NCBI GenBank assembly: GCA_016866355.1
Contig: VGMN01000002.1
Location: 124,001-188,000, forward strand
Length of the DNA stretch: 64,000 nt
From: Bacteroidota bacterium
GTDB taxonomy: Bacteria; Bacteroidota; Bacteroidia; Chitinophagales; Chitinophagaceae
Reading direction: 5' to 3'
The notes beneath the pieces were generated by a model. The model was not told where the DNA came from. It made no database searches and saw nothing but the letters and a program-made list of their open reading frames with translations. Positions within the stretch are counted from its first letter, which is position 1. Each line of letters begins with the position of its first letter. A program made the position numbers and the translations under genes. This document shows positions 1 to 9,199 of the stretch, piece by piece.

Positions 1-1598
1 TAGGTTTTATTGCTCAGTATAGTGCCACTGGTGGCATTCAATTGGCCTATTTTTTGAAAAGTGTTTTCGGTTGGCAGCTTACGTTCAATCAAAAACTGCA
101 TGCCTTCCACATCTTTTGTCCGCCAGGTAAGATCCACTTTGCAATTTGAAATAGAACCAGTCATGGTAGCATACGCTGAAAGTAAATAAGCAAATGCGTT
201 TCTCATATCTGGTATCCCGTAACCAATTCTGTCATTGGGATTGCTATATCGACTCGCACTTCGTTTAAGTGCATCCAGTATTTTCATGTTATTGAATTCT
301 GTGAATCCTTGCCATAGGCAAGTAGCAAGGCCGGCTAAATTGGGACAAGAAAAAGAAGTTCCATTGGCTACTCCTATTGTTCCAGAAGTGGATTGCACCA
401 CCGCTTGCCAACCTACGGAAGCTAATTCAGGCTTTATACGCCCATCAACAGAGGGGCCGTAGCTTGAGAAACCTGCTACAGTGCCTGCTGCATTTACGGC
501 ACCAACGGCAACTACACTATCTCCATCTGCGGGAGTAATGATATAGCGCCAGGCACCAGCCCCTTCATTGCCAGCAGAGTTAAAAACTAAGAGTCCTTTT
601 TTGGCAGCTAGATCTGCGCCTTTGACGGCAATGGTTGTTTTGCCATCCATTTGTGCATAGGTGTAGTTAAAAACAGGGTTGTCAAAATCATAATAACCCA
701 AGGAGGACGAAATCAGGTCAGCACCTACGCTGTCTGCTCTCTCTGCCCCAGCAACCCAGTTAAATTCTTCTATTGGAAATTCGCTAATGACATCCTCCGT
801 CCTGTATAAGTGAAAGGAGGCTTGCGGTGCTTTCCCTACAAATTGGCCTGGGATATTGGCAGCAATTGTTGATAGGCATTGCATCCCATGGGGATGGTCC
901 TCAGCTACTGATGTATTTCCTGTTACAAAATCCCAGGTGCTTACTATCTGCCCTTTACGATTTGCACTATCAAAAGCAGGTAGGGTGGTATAATTAAAAA
1001 AACCACCATCAAGAACGGCCACTTGCATACCGGATCCGCGTAATCCAATGTTATGAAGAAACTCAGCACGATGTAATTTCATTTCTAAGCCTGCATTGGT
1101 TCCATAATTATAAAAATCGCCAGTAATTTTTTCAGCAACTGAAGTAGCAATTAAAGGTGTAACAAGTAATTGGTCTGAAAATTTATTAGGTTTACTTGGT
1201 TGGGAGGAGGAGGGCCTTGCCGCCAATCCTGCTACTTGTTGCACGTAAGGTAAATTTTGAATGGCTGTTAGCGCGGCTGGGGAAGTGGTTTGGATACAGA
1301 TTGCATTCAGCCACTTTGAAACATTTAAAATGGTAACACCGGGTATAGTCCTAATGGCAGCTACATAAGCTGGAGATACAGGAAGGTCGGTACTATCTAA
1401 CTGAATGGAATAGCGCGTTCTTCTGGCAATTGATCTTGCTGAGAGGTAGGTGGAAGCATTACTTAAAGTATAACTATTATTTCCTTTATTTTTTAACCAA
1501 ATGATATGTTTGGAGAACTGGGCGCTAGCAACAGTTAGCAGTTGGCAGCTGAAAAGCAATAGAAAAAACAGAAATCGTATTTTATAGAATTTGCGCAT
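1..1598 (-). CDS. Secreted subtilisin-like serine protease (S8), C-terminus beyond left edge
   Basis: Reading leftwards from an ATG at 1598, 532 codons stay open to the window edge, so the C-terminus is missing. The product starts with a signal peptide (MRKF..., hydrophobic stretch, cleavage near ASA-Q27). The peptidase S8 triad is visible: Asp197 in AVLDGGF, His237 in HPHGM, Ser415 in GTSFSCP, with the oxyanion Asn in NSAGNEG. It should be an exported protease. The segment after the catalytic domain (from about residue 470) begins a fibronectin-like stretch, so a type IX secretion sorting domain could follow outside the window; that is inference. The start lies 5 bp after the lipoprotein gene, suggesting one transcript with it and mnmA. 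Confidence 0.9.
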   Translation of the reverse strand, partial: MRKFYKIRFLFFLLLFSCQLLTVASAQFSKHIIWLKNKGNNSYTLSNASTYLSARSIARRTRYSIQLDSTDLPVSPAYVAAIRTIPGVTILNVSKWLNAICIQTTSPAALTAIQNLPYVQQVAGLAARPSSSQPSKPNKFSDQLLVTPLIATSVAEKITGDFYNYGTNAGLEMKLHRAEFLHNIGLRGSGMQVAVLDGGFFNYTTLPAFDSANRKGQIVSTWDFVTGNTSVAEDHPHGMQCLSTIAANIPGQFVGKAPQASFHLYRTEDVISEFPIEEFNWVAGAERADSVGADLISSSLGYYDFDNPVFNYTYAQMDGKTTIAVKGADLAAKKGLLVFNSAGNEGAGAWRYIITPADGDSVVAVGAVNAAGTVAGFSSYGPSVDGRIKPELASVGWQAVVQSTSGTIGVANGTSFSCPNLAGLATCLWQGFTEFNNMKILDALKRSASRYSNPNDRIGYGIPDMRNAFAYLLSAYATMTGSISNCKVDLTWRTKDVEGMQFLIERKLPTENTFQKIGQLNATSGTILSNKT

Positions 1599-1603
1599 AA
1601 GTA

Positions 1604-2374
1604 TTAATTGTGTTCAATCATCCATTGTCGAATACCAAAACCAATCCGATAAGGGCCGCCAGGACCACCCGTGTTGGGTTGGTATTCCCAAGATTCCCAC
1701 TCTCTATATATAAGTCCAATATTTTTTGCAAATCGATCGATTGCATAATTTTTAAAGGCGTAAGCAGTTGGAATTACTATTGGTACATTCACCGCTTCGT
1801 CTACCTGTGATACAGAAATTACATCTTCATATTGTTTGTTACGATATCGAAATGGTGAGGACATTGTTGGTATGGTGTAAATCCAATTTTGAATATTATC
1901 GTCATTGCTGAAATCATAGGGTGGATTCAGCGGGTTGCTTGTTAAAAATAGGTTTCCATTCCATTGAGCTCCAGGGCGCAGTGGGGCTTGTAATTTAATT
2001 TGTCTCAGATTATCTTCAACCCATTCCAATTGCGTTCGTGTAACGGTACAATAGAAAGTTCCATCAGCTTTCCAGGGTTGCGATTGTAGGGTATCACGAA
2101 TCATTCGGATAATTCGATAGCTTTTTCTTCCTTGATTATCTAGAAATGAAGAGTCGATTGAGTATCGCATCACATAGGAATGTGTCTCAGCTTGTCTTCC
2201 AAATTGAGTGAATACTAAGGAATCAACACGGTATGTAATAGTTTTACCAGTAGCAAGAGGAGTGAATGCTTCTATCGGAATGCCCTCTTCCTGAGGGCTG
2301 GGTCTACAACTCGAGAACGCTATTGCCAAGGCAATGAATAGGGTGATTTTTATCCAAAACAAAAATGATTGCAT
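1604..2374 (-). CDS. Uncharacterised lipoprotein
   Basis: A 256-residue protein that I do not recognise beyond being a probable lipoprotein: a hydrophobic leader is followed by a cysteine in AFSSC-RPSP, a reasonable lipobox. I chose the ATG at 2374 because the longer in-frame start at 2419 would overlap the end of mnmA and put charged residues before the signal peptide. The mature part is soluble and rich in aromatic and beta-type sequence, with no catalytic motif I can name. It lies 22 bp after mnmA and 5 bp before the subtilase, so the three are probably cotranscribed. It could be a partner of the protease, but only position suggests that. Confidence 0.75.
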   Translation of the reverse strand: MQSFLFWIKITLFIALAIAFSSCRPSPQEEGIPIEAFTPLATGKTITYRVDSLVFTQFGRQAETHSYVMRYSIDSSFLDNQGRKSYRIIRMIRDTLQSQPWKADGTFYCTVTRTQLEWVEDNLRQIKLQAPLRPGAQWNGNLFLTSNPLNPPYDFSNDDNIQNWIYTIPTMSSPFRYRNKQYEDVISVSQVDEAVNVPIVIPTAYAFKNYAIDRFAKNIGLIYREWESWEYQPNTGGPGGPYRIGFGIRQWMIEHN

Positions 2375-2396
2375 TTCCAAAAACGAGATATATGCG

Positions 2397-3506
2397 TTAG
2401 TTTTTCTCAAAGGCTTCACGTTGAATAATTCCTCCCCCTAGTACATCATCCTCTTCATAGAATACGGCACTTTGCCCAGGCGCAACACCTTTGGCGGGTT
2501 CGTAAAATTCTACGCGTACGTTCGTGGCGGCTGTATATAAGCGAGAATGTGTTCCTGCGTCTTTATATCGAATTTTAGTAGTAGCTTCCGTACCATCGGC
2601 AACTTGTGAATACTTAATCCAATTTAATTTTGACACCCACATTTCATTTTTATCGAGATCAATCTCATCGCCCAGCGTGACAGTATTATTATGTGGATCA
2701 ATCTGCGTTACAAATACTGGTTTTCCTAAGGCTATATCCAGCCCCTTACGTTGTCCAATTGTATAAAAGGGGTATCCTTTATGTTTTCCTAGTTTGGTTC
2801 CGTTTTTATCAATGAAATAACCACCATTTACACGTTGTTCCAGTCCCTCTACATTTCGTTTCAAGAAACCACGATAGTCGTTATCGGGCACAAAACAGAT
2901 TTCATAACTCTCCGCTTTTTTTGCCAGGGCTGGGTAGCCAAAATCTTCAGCCATTCTTCTAATCTCCGTTTTTCGAAATCCTCCAAGCGGTAACAAGGTT
3001 CGGCTCAACAAATCTTGTTGTAGCCCCCAAAGTACATAGCTCTGATCCTTTGTATTGTCTACCGCCTTGCTTATTACATAGCGGTTATTATCATGTTTTC
3101 TAATTTTTGCATAATGTCCTGTAGCAATAAATTCACATCCCAGGGCATCCGCTCTTTTTAAAAGGGCTCTCCATTTGATATGGGTATTACACAACACGCA
3201 AGGATTGGGAGTACGCCCAGCCAGGTATTCATCAACAAAATTCTCTACTACAAAATCTCCAAATTCTTCACGGATATCTAGTATATAATGCGCAAAGCCA
3301 TGCTCAACGGCAGCTTGCCGTGCATCATTGAAAGAGTCTAAATTACAGCAACCTGTTTCTTTCTTTCCGCCCCCATTAGCTGTATAATCCCAGGTTTTCA
3401 TCGTAATTCCCACTACTTCATAACCTTCCTGGTGCAATAAAAGGGCTGTAACGGTACTGTCTATACCCCCGCTCATAGCTACTAGTACTTTACCCTTCTT
3501 ACTCAT
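2397..3506 (-). CDS. mnmA: tRNA-specific 2-thiouridylase MnmA
   Basis: A 369-residue enzyme that thiolates the wobble uridine (s2U34) of Lys, Glu and Gln tRNAs in the cytoplasm. The PP-loop for ATP is at residues 11-17 (MSGGIDS). The two active-site cysteines are in NPCVLC (about residue 100) and YEICFVPD (about 200), and the C-terminal beta domain is complete. I chose the ATG at 3506 because it begins MSKKGK just before the PP-loop strand; an upstream start at 3527 would lie inside the promoter. A -7 element (TATCTTTG, 3519-3512) is only 5 bases before the ATG, so the message may be leaderless. tRNA-Gln(TTG), a likely substrate, lies elsewhere in the window. Confidence 0.96.
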   Translation of the reverse strand: MSKKGKVLVAMSGGIDSTVTALLLHQEGYEVVGITMKTWDYTANGGGKKETGCCNLDSFNDARQAAVEHGFAHYILDIREEFGDFVVENFVDEYLAGRTPNPCVLCNTHIKWRALLKRADALGCEFIATGHYAKIRKHDNNRYVISKAVDNTKDQSYVLWGLQQDLLSRTLLPLGGFRKTEIRRMAEDFGYPALAKKAESYEICFVPDNDYRGFLKRNVEGLEQRVNGGYFIDKNGTKLGKHKGYPFYTIGQRKGLDIALGKPVFVTQIDPHNNTVTLGDEIDLDKNEMWVSKLNWIKYSQVADGTEATTKIRYKDAGTHSRLYTAATNVRVEFYEPAKGVAPGQSAVFYEEDDVLGGGIIQREAFEKN

Positions 3507-3511
3507 AATTA

Positions 3512-3519
3512 CAAAGATA
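3512..3519 (-). promoter_or_regulatory. Promoter -7 element of mnmA
   Basis: TATCTTTG on the minus strand matches the Bacteroidota -7 consensus TAnnTTTG. It ends 5 bases before the chosen mnmA start, implying a very short or absent 5' leader. Confidence 0.6.
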
Positions 3520-3573
3520 CGGACCACCTTTTAAGTGAATAATCTTAACTTGAACACCCTAAAATCAATTGCC

Positions 3574-6162
3574 ATGCGAAAAGTTTTATCTTTTTTGATT
3601 TTTATTTTATTCTTCTCTGTTGCACAGGCGCAGCCGCTTTCTTATTATTTGCCCACTGGAGTAACATATGATCCTGCTGTTCCTACACCAGCACAAATAA
3701 TTCATCATGAGGTGGGTGAATGGCATGTGACACATGATCGACTTGTAAACTACATGCAAGCAGTTGCCAAAGCATCACCCAGCCGTACCCGAATTGAGGT
3801 AATGGGGTATACCTATGAAAAAAGACCACAGTTGCTTTTGATTATCACCTCACCCAATAATCATAAAAAGTTAAATGAGATTCGTGCACAACATTTAGCA
3901 TTGGCAGATCCAGCAGCTCCGGATCCTGTTACTGATAAAATGCCTGCGGTTTGTTGGATAGGGCACTCTATACATGGAAATGAGGCCAGCGGTGCTAATG
4001 CATCGCTGCTATCTGCCTATTACCTGGCTGCTGCCCAGGGGCCGGCTATTGATCAGCTGTTGGAGAACACAGTAATCCTATTTGATCCCTCTTTTAATCC
4101 AGACGGGCTACAGCGTTTTTCTACTTGGGCAAACCAGCATAAAAGTAAAAATTTGGTATCAGATCCTAACTCAAGAGAGTATAATGAAGTATGGCCTGGA
4201 GGACGATTCAATCACTACTGGTTTGACTTGAATCGTGATTGGTTGCCAGCGGTGCATATTGAAAGTCAAAATAGATTAAAATGGTTTCAGGCGTGGAGAC
4301 CAAACGTATTTACAGATCACCATGAGCAAGGAGCTAATGCAACATTTTTCTTTCAGCCAGGAGTGCCCTCTCGTGTAAATCCACTTACGCCTTCCACCAA
4401 TCAATTGTTAACTGGCAAATTAGCTGCTTATCATGCACAAGTGCTGGATAGCATTGGTTCATTCTATTTTACAAAGGAGAATTATGATGATTTCTATTAT
4501 GGCAAAGGATCCACCTATCCAGATATTCATGGAGGTGTTGGGATTTTATTTGAACAAGCCTCCTCGAGGGGTCATCTACAAGAAACCGCAAATGGGCTTT
4601 TATCATTTCCTGCTACAATTCGTAATCAATTTGTGACGGCCTTATCAACTTTGAGAGGAACGCTGGCGCTCAGACAGGAACTATTACAGTATCAACGCGA
4701 TTTCTATAAGCAAGCGCCTTCAAGAGCGGCGGCATATCCAGTAAAGGGGTATGTAGTAGGGGATAGGCAAGATCAGGTTAGATTAGAAGAGTTTGCTCAG
4801 TTATTGCAACGTCACCAAATTAAAGTGTACAGTCTTCCCGCTAATATGGCCGACAAACAATTTCCAACATCCAGTTCCATCCTCGTGCCATTAGATCAGC
4901 CCCAGCATACATTGATTCGTGCCATTTTTGAAAAAACACTGACTTATCAGGATAGCTTGTTTTATGATATCACAGCTTGGACTTTGCCATTAGCGTATGG
5001 GCTTGATTTTAAAGAGCTCAGTGCAGTTAATCTTACTGGAGCGGAACAACTGCCAAATTTATTCAGTGAAAAATCTTTTTTGCACAGCAGACAAAGTGAA
5101 TTCAGTCTCCCTAAAAATGCGTTGGCTATTTTACTTGAGTGGAGTGATCTCTATGCACCTGCCGCACTCAATCAATTGTTAAAAGCGGGTGTTTTGGTAA
5201 AAGTAGCAACGCAGCCCATACAAATTCAAACCAATAATCAAATTCGTTCGTTTGGGTATGGTTCTCTACTGATTCCAGTTGGTCAGGAAAAAATCAATAA
5301 GAGTGATTTGGAAAAATTAGTAGACCAACTTGTGGCTAAGTATGGAGTACGTGCCCATGCGGTGACCACGGGTTACTCAAGCACTGGTGTTGATCTGGGT
5401 AGTAATAAGTTTATGGTCTTACAAAAGCCTGCGGTGGCATTAATTACGGGTCCTGGCGTAAATCCCACTGATGCAGGTGAAGTATGGCATTTATTGGATC
5501 AGCGTATGGATATACAGCTAACGCATCTAGAGCCCTCTGTGTTACGTCGGGCTGATTTGAGTAGGTATTCTACTATCATAATGACGGGAGGTTCTTATTC
5601 TGATTTAGACAAGGATAAGTTGAAGAGTTGGGTACAAGCAGGCGGTACTTTAATTGCAACAGAAGAGGCCGTTGCTTGGGCTGCACAGCAGGGAATTTCC
5701 AGTGCTACTTTCAAGCGCCCTCGCTCTATTACGGATAGCACACAATTCAGACCTTATGAAACAAGGGATGAAGTAAGTGGGGCACAACAAGTACGTGGAG
5801 CCATTCTCGGAGCTACTTACGATGCCTCTCATCCTCTTGCATTTGGCTATTCCTTACCTGTTGTTTCCTTATTCAAGGCAAATCGGATATTCTTGGAGAA
5901 AAGTAAGAATCCTTATGGAACTCCATTTGTATACGGAAAGCAACCTTTACAGAGTGGCTGGATGAGTAAAGAGAATAAAGATGCGGTTGCCGGTACGGCA
6001 GCAGTTACCGTGAGCCAGTTGGGAAATGGCAGGGTTATCAACATTGCAGACAACCCTAATTTCCGTGCCTACTGGTTAGGAGGAGCAAAATTATTTCTCA
6101 ATGCTATCTTTTTTGGCTCCATTATTGATCCATCCAGCGCACGTGTGGGCAACTCTGAATAA
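3574..6162 (+). CDS. Secreted M14-family zinc carboxypeptidase-like protein
   Basis: An 862-residue exported metallopeptidase. The ATG at 3574 is followed by a clear signal peptide (MRKVLSFLIFILFFSVAQAQ); a start at 3535 would put 13 polar residues in front. Zinc ligands of M14 peptidases are visible as HGNE (His134, Glu137) and a later His in TDHHEQG (249/250), with the likely catalytic Glu327 in ILFEQASS. The C-terminal third (from about residue 620) looks like a class I glutamine-amidotransferase fold (ALITGPG, VWHLLD, IIMTGGSY), a usual tail in this Bacteroidota family. Substrate is unknown. A paralogue of the same architecture starts at 61878. Confidence 0.9.
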   Translation: MRKVLSFLIFILFFSVAQAQPLSYYLPTGVTYDPAVPTPAQIIHHEVGEWHVTHDRLVNYMQAVAKASPSRTRIEVMGYTYEKRPQLLLIITSPNNHKKLNEIRAQHLALADPAAPDPVTDKMPAVCWIGHSIHGNEASGANASLLSAYYLAAAQGPAIDQLLENTVILFDPSFNPDGLQRFSTWANQHKSKNLVSDPNSREYNEVWPGGRFNHYWFDLNRDWLPAVHIESQNRLKWFQAWRPNVFTDHHEQGANATFFFQPGVPSRVNPLTPSTNQLLTGKLAAYHAQVLDSIGSFYFTKENYDDFYYGKGSTYPDIHGGVGILFEQASSRGHLQETANGLLSFPATIRNQFVTALSTLRGTLALRQELLQYQRDFYKQAPSRAAAYPVKGYVVGDRQDQVRLEEFAQLLQRHQIKVYSLPANMADKQFPTSSSILVPLDQPQHTLIRAIFEKTLTYQDSLFYDITAWTLPLAYGLDFKELSAVNLTGAEQLPNLFSEKSFLHSRQSEFSLPKNALAILLEWSDLYAPAALNQLLKAGVLVKVATQPIQIQTNNQIRSFGYGSLLIPVGQEKINKSDLEKLVDQLVAKYGVRAHAVTTGYSSTGVDLGSNKFMVLQKPAVALITGPGVNPTDAGEVWHLLDQRMDIQLTHLEPSVLRRADLSRYSTIIMTGGSYSDLDKDKLKSWVQAGGTLIATEEAVAWAAQQGISSATFKRPRSITDSTQFRPYETRDEVSGAQQVRGAILGATYDASHPLAFGYSLPVVSLFKANRIFLEKSKNPYGTPFVYGKQPLQSGWMSKENKDAVAGTAAVTVSQLGNGRVINIADNPNFRAYWLGGAKLFLNAIFFGSIIDPSSARVGNSE

Positions 6163-6246
6163 GTTTTTTCAATGAACCCTTGCGCATCCATTGAATTCAG
6201 AGTAATTTAGTTGTTCAATCAATTTAGTAACCATAAAACGAGCACT

Positions 6247-6666
6247 ATGATTAAAATGCAAGTCATCGGGAATTTGGGTAAAGATTGTGTGGTAAACACG
6301 GTCAATGGTAAAAATGTCATCAACTTCACTGTGGCCCACACAGAAAGGTACCGGGACAGCCAAGGAAGCCAACAGGAAAAAACAACCTGGGTGGACTGCG
6401 CTTACTGGACTGATCGCACTGGTATTTCACAATACCTGGTTAAAGGCAAACAAGTTTATGTAGAGGGACAGCCAGAGGCAAGATCTTTTCAACGTAATGA
6501 TGGTACCCCTGGTGCCTCTCTTTCTCTACGAGTAAGAGATGTTCAGTTGCTGGGTGGAAGAGGAGAGGCTGGATCTGCTGGCGGTTATGCCGCTACGGGT
6601 CAATCCGCTACTTCGCTTTCTGGCGCTCCGGATAATACCGACGAGCCAGATGATCTTCCTTTCTAA
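6247..6666 (+). CDS. ssb: Single-stranded DNA-binding protein
   Basis: A 139-residue protein with an N-terminal OB fold (VIGNLGKD, INFTVAHTE, TTWVDC, LVKGKQVYVEGQ) and the acidic C-terminal tip DEPDDLPF that binds replication and repair partners. It coats single-stranded DNA as a tetramer. The ATG at 6247 gives the usual MIKMQVIGNLG start; the longer reading frame from 6211 adds residues with no family match. It is monocistronic, closed by a strong terminator 30 bp downstream. Confidence 0.95.
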   Translation: MIKMQVIGNLGKDCVVNTVNGKNVINFTVAHTERYRDSQGSQQEKTTWVDCAYWTDRTGISQYLVKGKQVYVEGQPEARSFQRNDGTPGASLSLRVRDVQLLGGRGEAGSAGGYAATGQSATSLSGAPDNTDEPDDLPF

Positions 6667-6695
6667 CCTGAACGATTATTGTAATCGATTCCAGC

Positions 6696-6725
6696 GCCCC
6701 GGCCTTTTTGCCGGGGCTTTTTTTT
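6696..6725 (+). terminator. Rho-independent terminator after ssb
   Basis: A GC-rich stem (GCCCCGG/CCGGGGC) with a short CCTTTTTG-type loop is followed by eight T. It lies only 12 bases before the next start codon. Confidence 0.9.
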
Positions 6726-6737
6726 GTTTCTTTGCGT

Positions 6738-7820
6738 ATGGCAGTTCTAAAATTTTCCTACAAGAATTTGCATCAGTTCGCCATTTCCATTTTTAAAAAA
6801 ATGAACTGTTCTGATGCCCATGCAGTACTAGCTGCTGATGCATTGTTGGCTGCAGATCTCAGGGGAATTGATTCGCATGGCATTGCTCGCTTAAGTGGCT
6901 ATGTTCGCCTATGGGAAGTACAACGCGTCAATGCAACTCCTGCTATAAAGGTGTTACATGAAACACCTTCCACTGCCGTATTGGATGGTGATCAGGGATT
7001 AGGATTAGTGGTTGCGCAAGAGGCTATGAAGATTGCTATTGCCAAAGCTGAAAACGTGGGAACCGGTTGGGTGAGTGTCCAAAATAGTAATCACTTTGGT
7101 ATAGCAGGTTATCATGCCATGCTTGCATTAGAGCAAAATATGATTGGAATCGCAATGACTAATGCCAGTCCGCTTGTGGCTCCTACTTTTTCTATTGATA
7201 AAATGTTGGGTACAAATCCTATTGCGGTAGCTGCACCTGCAGGGAATCAACCCCCCTTTGTTGCAGACTTAGCCACTACTACCGCTGCCAATGGAAAATT
7301 AGAAATATTACAAAGAAAAAATCAAGAAACGCCAACTGGGTGGGTGCAGGATCAATCGGGTCAGCCATCTACGGATGCTCACATTTTAAAAAAAGGGGGT
7401 GCTTTACTTCCGCTTGGTAGCGATCGTGACCATGGCTCTCATAAAGGTTATGCATTGGGTGCAATAGTTGATTTATTTTCTGCATTATTGAGCGGCGCTA
7501 ACTATGCACCCTGGGTGCCTCCCTTTCCTGTCTATGTTCCTATGCCGACTCAACAACCCGGTAAAGGAATTGGTCATTTTTTAGGAGCTATTCGTATTGA
7601 TGCATTCCGTCCTGCCGATGCATTCAAAAAAGATATGGATCATTGGATTGAAGGATTTAGAAATGCAAAACCCGTGGAAGGGAAATCGAACGTGCTGGTT
7701 CCCGGCGATCCAGAAAGATTGGCGGAAAAAGAAAGAAGACAAGAAGGAATACCCCTTCATGAGAGTGTGATAAACGATCTTCAAGTGTTAGGGCAACGAT
7801 TTGAGCTACCTTTTGAATAA
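6738..7820 (+). CDS. Ldh-family (malate/L-lactate/ureidoglycolate) NAD(P)H oxidoreductase
   Basis: A 360-residue protein of the Ldh_2 fold, which reduces or oxidises 2-hydroxyacids such as malate, L-lactate or ureidoglycolate with NAD(P). Family signatures are RGIDSHGIARL near residue 45, NSNHFGIAGYHA near 120, MTNASPLVAP near 145 and SHKGYALG near 235. The ATG at 6738 starts right before the first helix; an earlier in-frame start would lie inside the ssb terminator. No neighbour fixes the substrate, so the exact reaction cannot be told from sequence. An imperfect -7 element (TTTCTTTG) lies a few bases before the start. Confidence 0.9.
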   Translation: MAVLKFSYKNLHQFAISIFKKMNCSDAHAVLAADALLAADLRGIDSHGIARLSGYVRLWEVQRVNATPAIKVLHETPSTAVLDGDQGLGLVVAQEAMKIAIAKAENVGTGWVSVQNSNHFGIAGYHAMLALEQNMIGIAMTNASPLVAPTFSIDKMLGTNPIAVAAPAGNQPPFVADLATTTAANGKLEILQRKNQETPTGWVQDQSGQPSTDAHILKKGGALLPLGSDRDHGSHKGYALGAIVDLFSALLSGANYAPWVPPFPVYVPMPTQQPGKGIGHFLGAIRIDAFRPADAFKKDMDHWIEGFRNAKPVEGKSNVLVPGDPERLAEKERRQEGIPLHESVINDLQVLGQRFELPFE

Positions 7821-7830
7821 AGTCCTTTCT

Positions 7831-7838
7831 TACCTTCG
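7831..7838 (+). promoter_or_regulatory. Probable promoter -7 element of the aspartokinase gene
   Basis: TACCTTCG is a one-base variant of the TAnnTTTG consensus and lies 38 bases before the start codon. Confidence 0.45.
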
Positions 7839-7876
7839 TGCCGCTTGCCAGCCTAATTTTTAATTGATTTTTATCT

Positions 7877-9199
7877 ATGAAAGTGATGAAATTTGGCGGC
7901 ACCAGTGTGGGCCGTCCTGAGCGAATGAAACAAGTGGCTTCGCTGGTTACACAGCAAGAAGTGCCGGTGCTTGTGGTCTTATCTGCATTAGCTGGAACAA
8001 CCAACTCGCTGGTAGAAATCGGAAACTTTTTAGCAGCCGGGAAAAAGCAAGAGGCTGCTCAAGTAATTGATCAATTAGAAAAACATTATCAATCATTTGT
8101 AGCGCAATTGGTTGTTGGAAATGAAGCCAGCCAAGAAGCTGTCCAGCTTTTGGAGGAGCATTTTGGTTTTTTGCGCATAATCCAACGCATTTCATTTAGC
8201 GAAGCACTCCGCAGGGATATATTAGCACAGGGCGAACTTCTATCAACTAAGTTATTCAGTGTTTATTGTAAGGAAAATAATTGGAGCCATGCCTTGCTTC
8301 CTGCTTTAGATTTTATGATTTTAGACGAACAGGATGAGCCAGCGCTTTCTGTAATTGGCGCACGATTAAAAGCGCTGTTGCAAGCAAATGCTGATAAAAA
8401 ATTATTCATAACACAAGGGTATATCTGTAGAAATAGCAGAGGGGAAGTAGATAACTTGAAAAGAGGGGGGAGTGATTATACGGCCTCATTAGTAGCTGCT
8501 GCTGCTGGGGCTTCAGTTTGTGAAATATGGACAGATATTGATGGGATGCACAATAACGATCCGCGAATTGTAGCTAAAACTTTTCCTATTGAACAATTGA
8601 GTTTTGATGAAGCAGCAGAGCTTGCTTACTTCGGCGCAAAAATTCTTCACCCCGCCTCCATTTGGCCTGCGCAACAATTTCAGGTTCCAGTACGTCTGTT
8701 AAACACCATGGAAACTGCGGCTAAGGGGACGTTGATTAGTGCTACACCCGCGGCAGCAGGTGTAAAAGCTGTAGCAGCAAAAGATAATATCATTGCTATT
8801 CGTATTAAGAGCAGCCGGATGTTGCTGGCTTACGGTTTTTTGAGAAAAATATTTGAGGTGTTTGAAAAGTACAAGACTCCTATTGATATGATTACTACAT
8901 CAGAGGTGGCCGTTTCATTGACAATCGATACGGATCAGCAGCTGCATGCAATAATGGATGAGTTATCACGTTTTGGACATGTTGAGGTGGATAAAGAACA
9001 AACCATTGTTTCATTGGTAGGATTTGAAATCACCTCCACGCCGGCTATTCTTTCTAATTTGTCATTAGCTGTTAAGGATATCCCTGTCCGAATGATCAGT
9101 TATGGAGGCAGTCCGCATAACATCAGTTTGTTAGTGCCGGCTACAGCAAAAACAATGTTGTTGCAACAACTGAACAAAGAAATATTTGGACTGAACTGA
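7877..9199 (+). CDS. lysC: Aspartate kinase
   Basis: A 440-residue monofunctional aspartokinase, the first step from aspartate to lysine, threonine and methionine. The N-terminal kinase domain starts KFGGTSVG, with ALAGTTNSL, the substrate region GEL(L)S near residue 115, RGGSDYTAS near 195 and WTDIDGM near 215. Two ACT regulatory domains fill the last 160 residues, so feedback inhibition by an end product is expected. No homoserine dehydrogenase domain is fused. dapA, a later step of lysine synthesis, is at 47.4 kb. The gene ends exactly where the convergent queA ends, with no base between the two stop codons. Confidence 0.95.
   Translation: MKVMKFGGTSVGRPERMKQVASLVTQQEVPVLVVLSALAGTTNSLVEIGNFLAAGKKQEAAQVIDQLEKHYQSFVAQLVVGNEASQEAVQLLEEHFGFLRIIQRISFSEALRRDILAQGELLSTKLFSVYCKENNWSHALLPALDFMILDEQDEPALSVIGARLKALLQANADKKLFITQGYICRNSRGEVDNLKRGGSDYTASLVAAAAGASVCEIWTDIDGMHNNDPRIVAKTFPIEQLSFDEAAELAYFGAKILHPASIWPAQQFQVPVRLLNTMETAAKGTLISATPAAAGVKAVAAKDNIIAIRIKSSRMLLAYGFLRKIFEVFEKYKTPIDMITTSEVAVSLTIDTDQQLHAIMDELSRFGHVEVDKEQTIVSLVGFEITSTPAILSNLSLAVKDIPVRMISYGGSPHNISLLVPATAKTMLLQQLNKEIFGLN

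Noticed and set aside
235-462. 75-codon plus-strand open frame near the left edge
   Set aside because: It runs antisense through the catalytic-serine region of the subtilase, which has complete family motifs.
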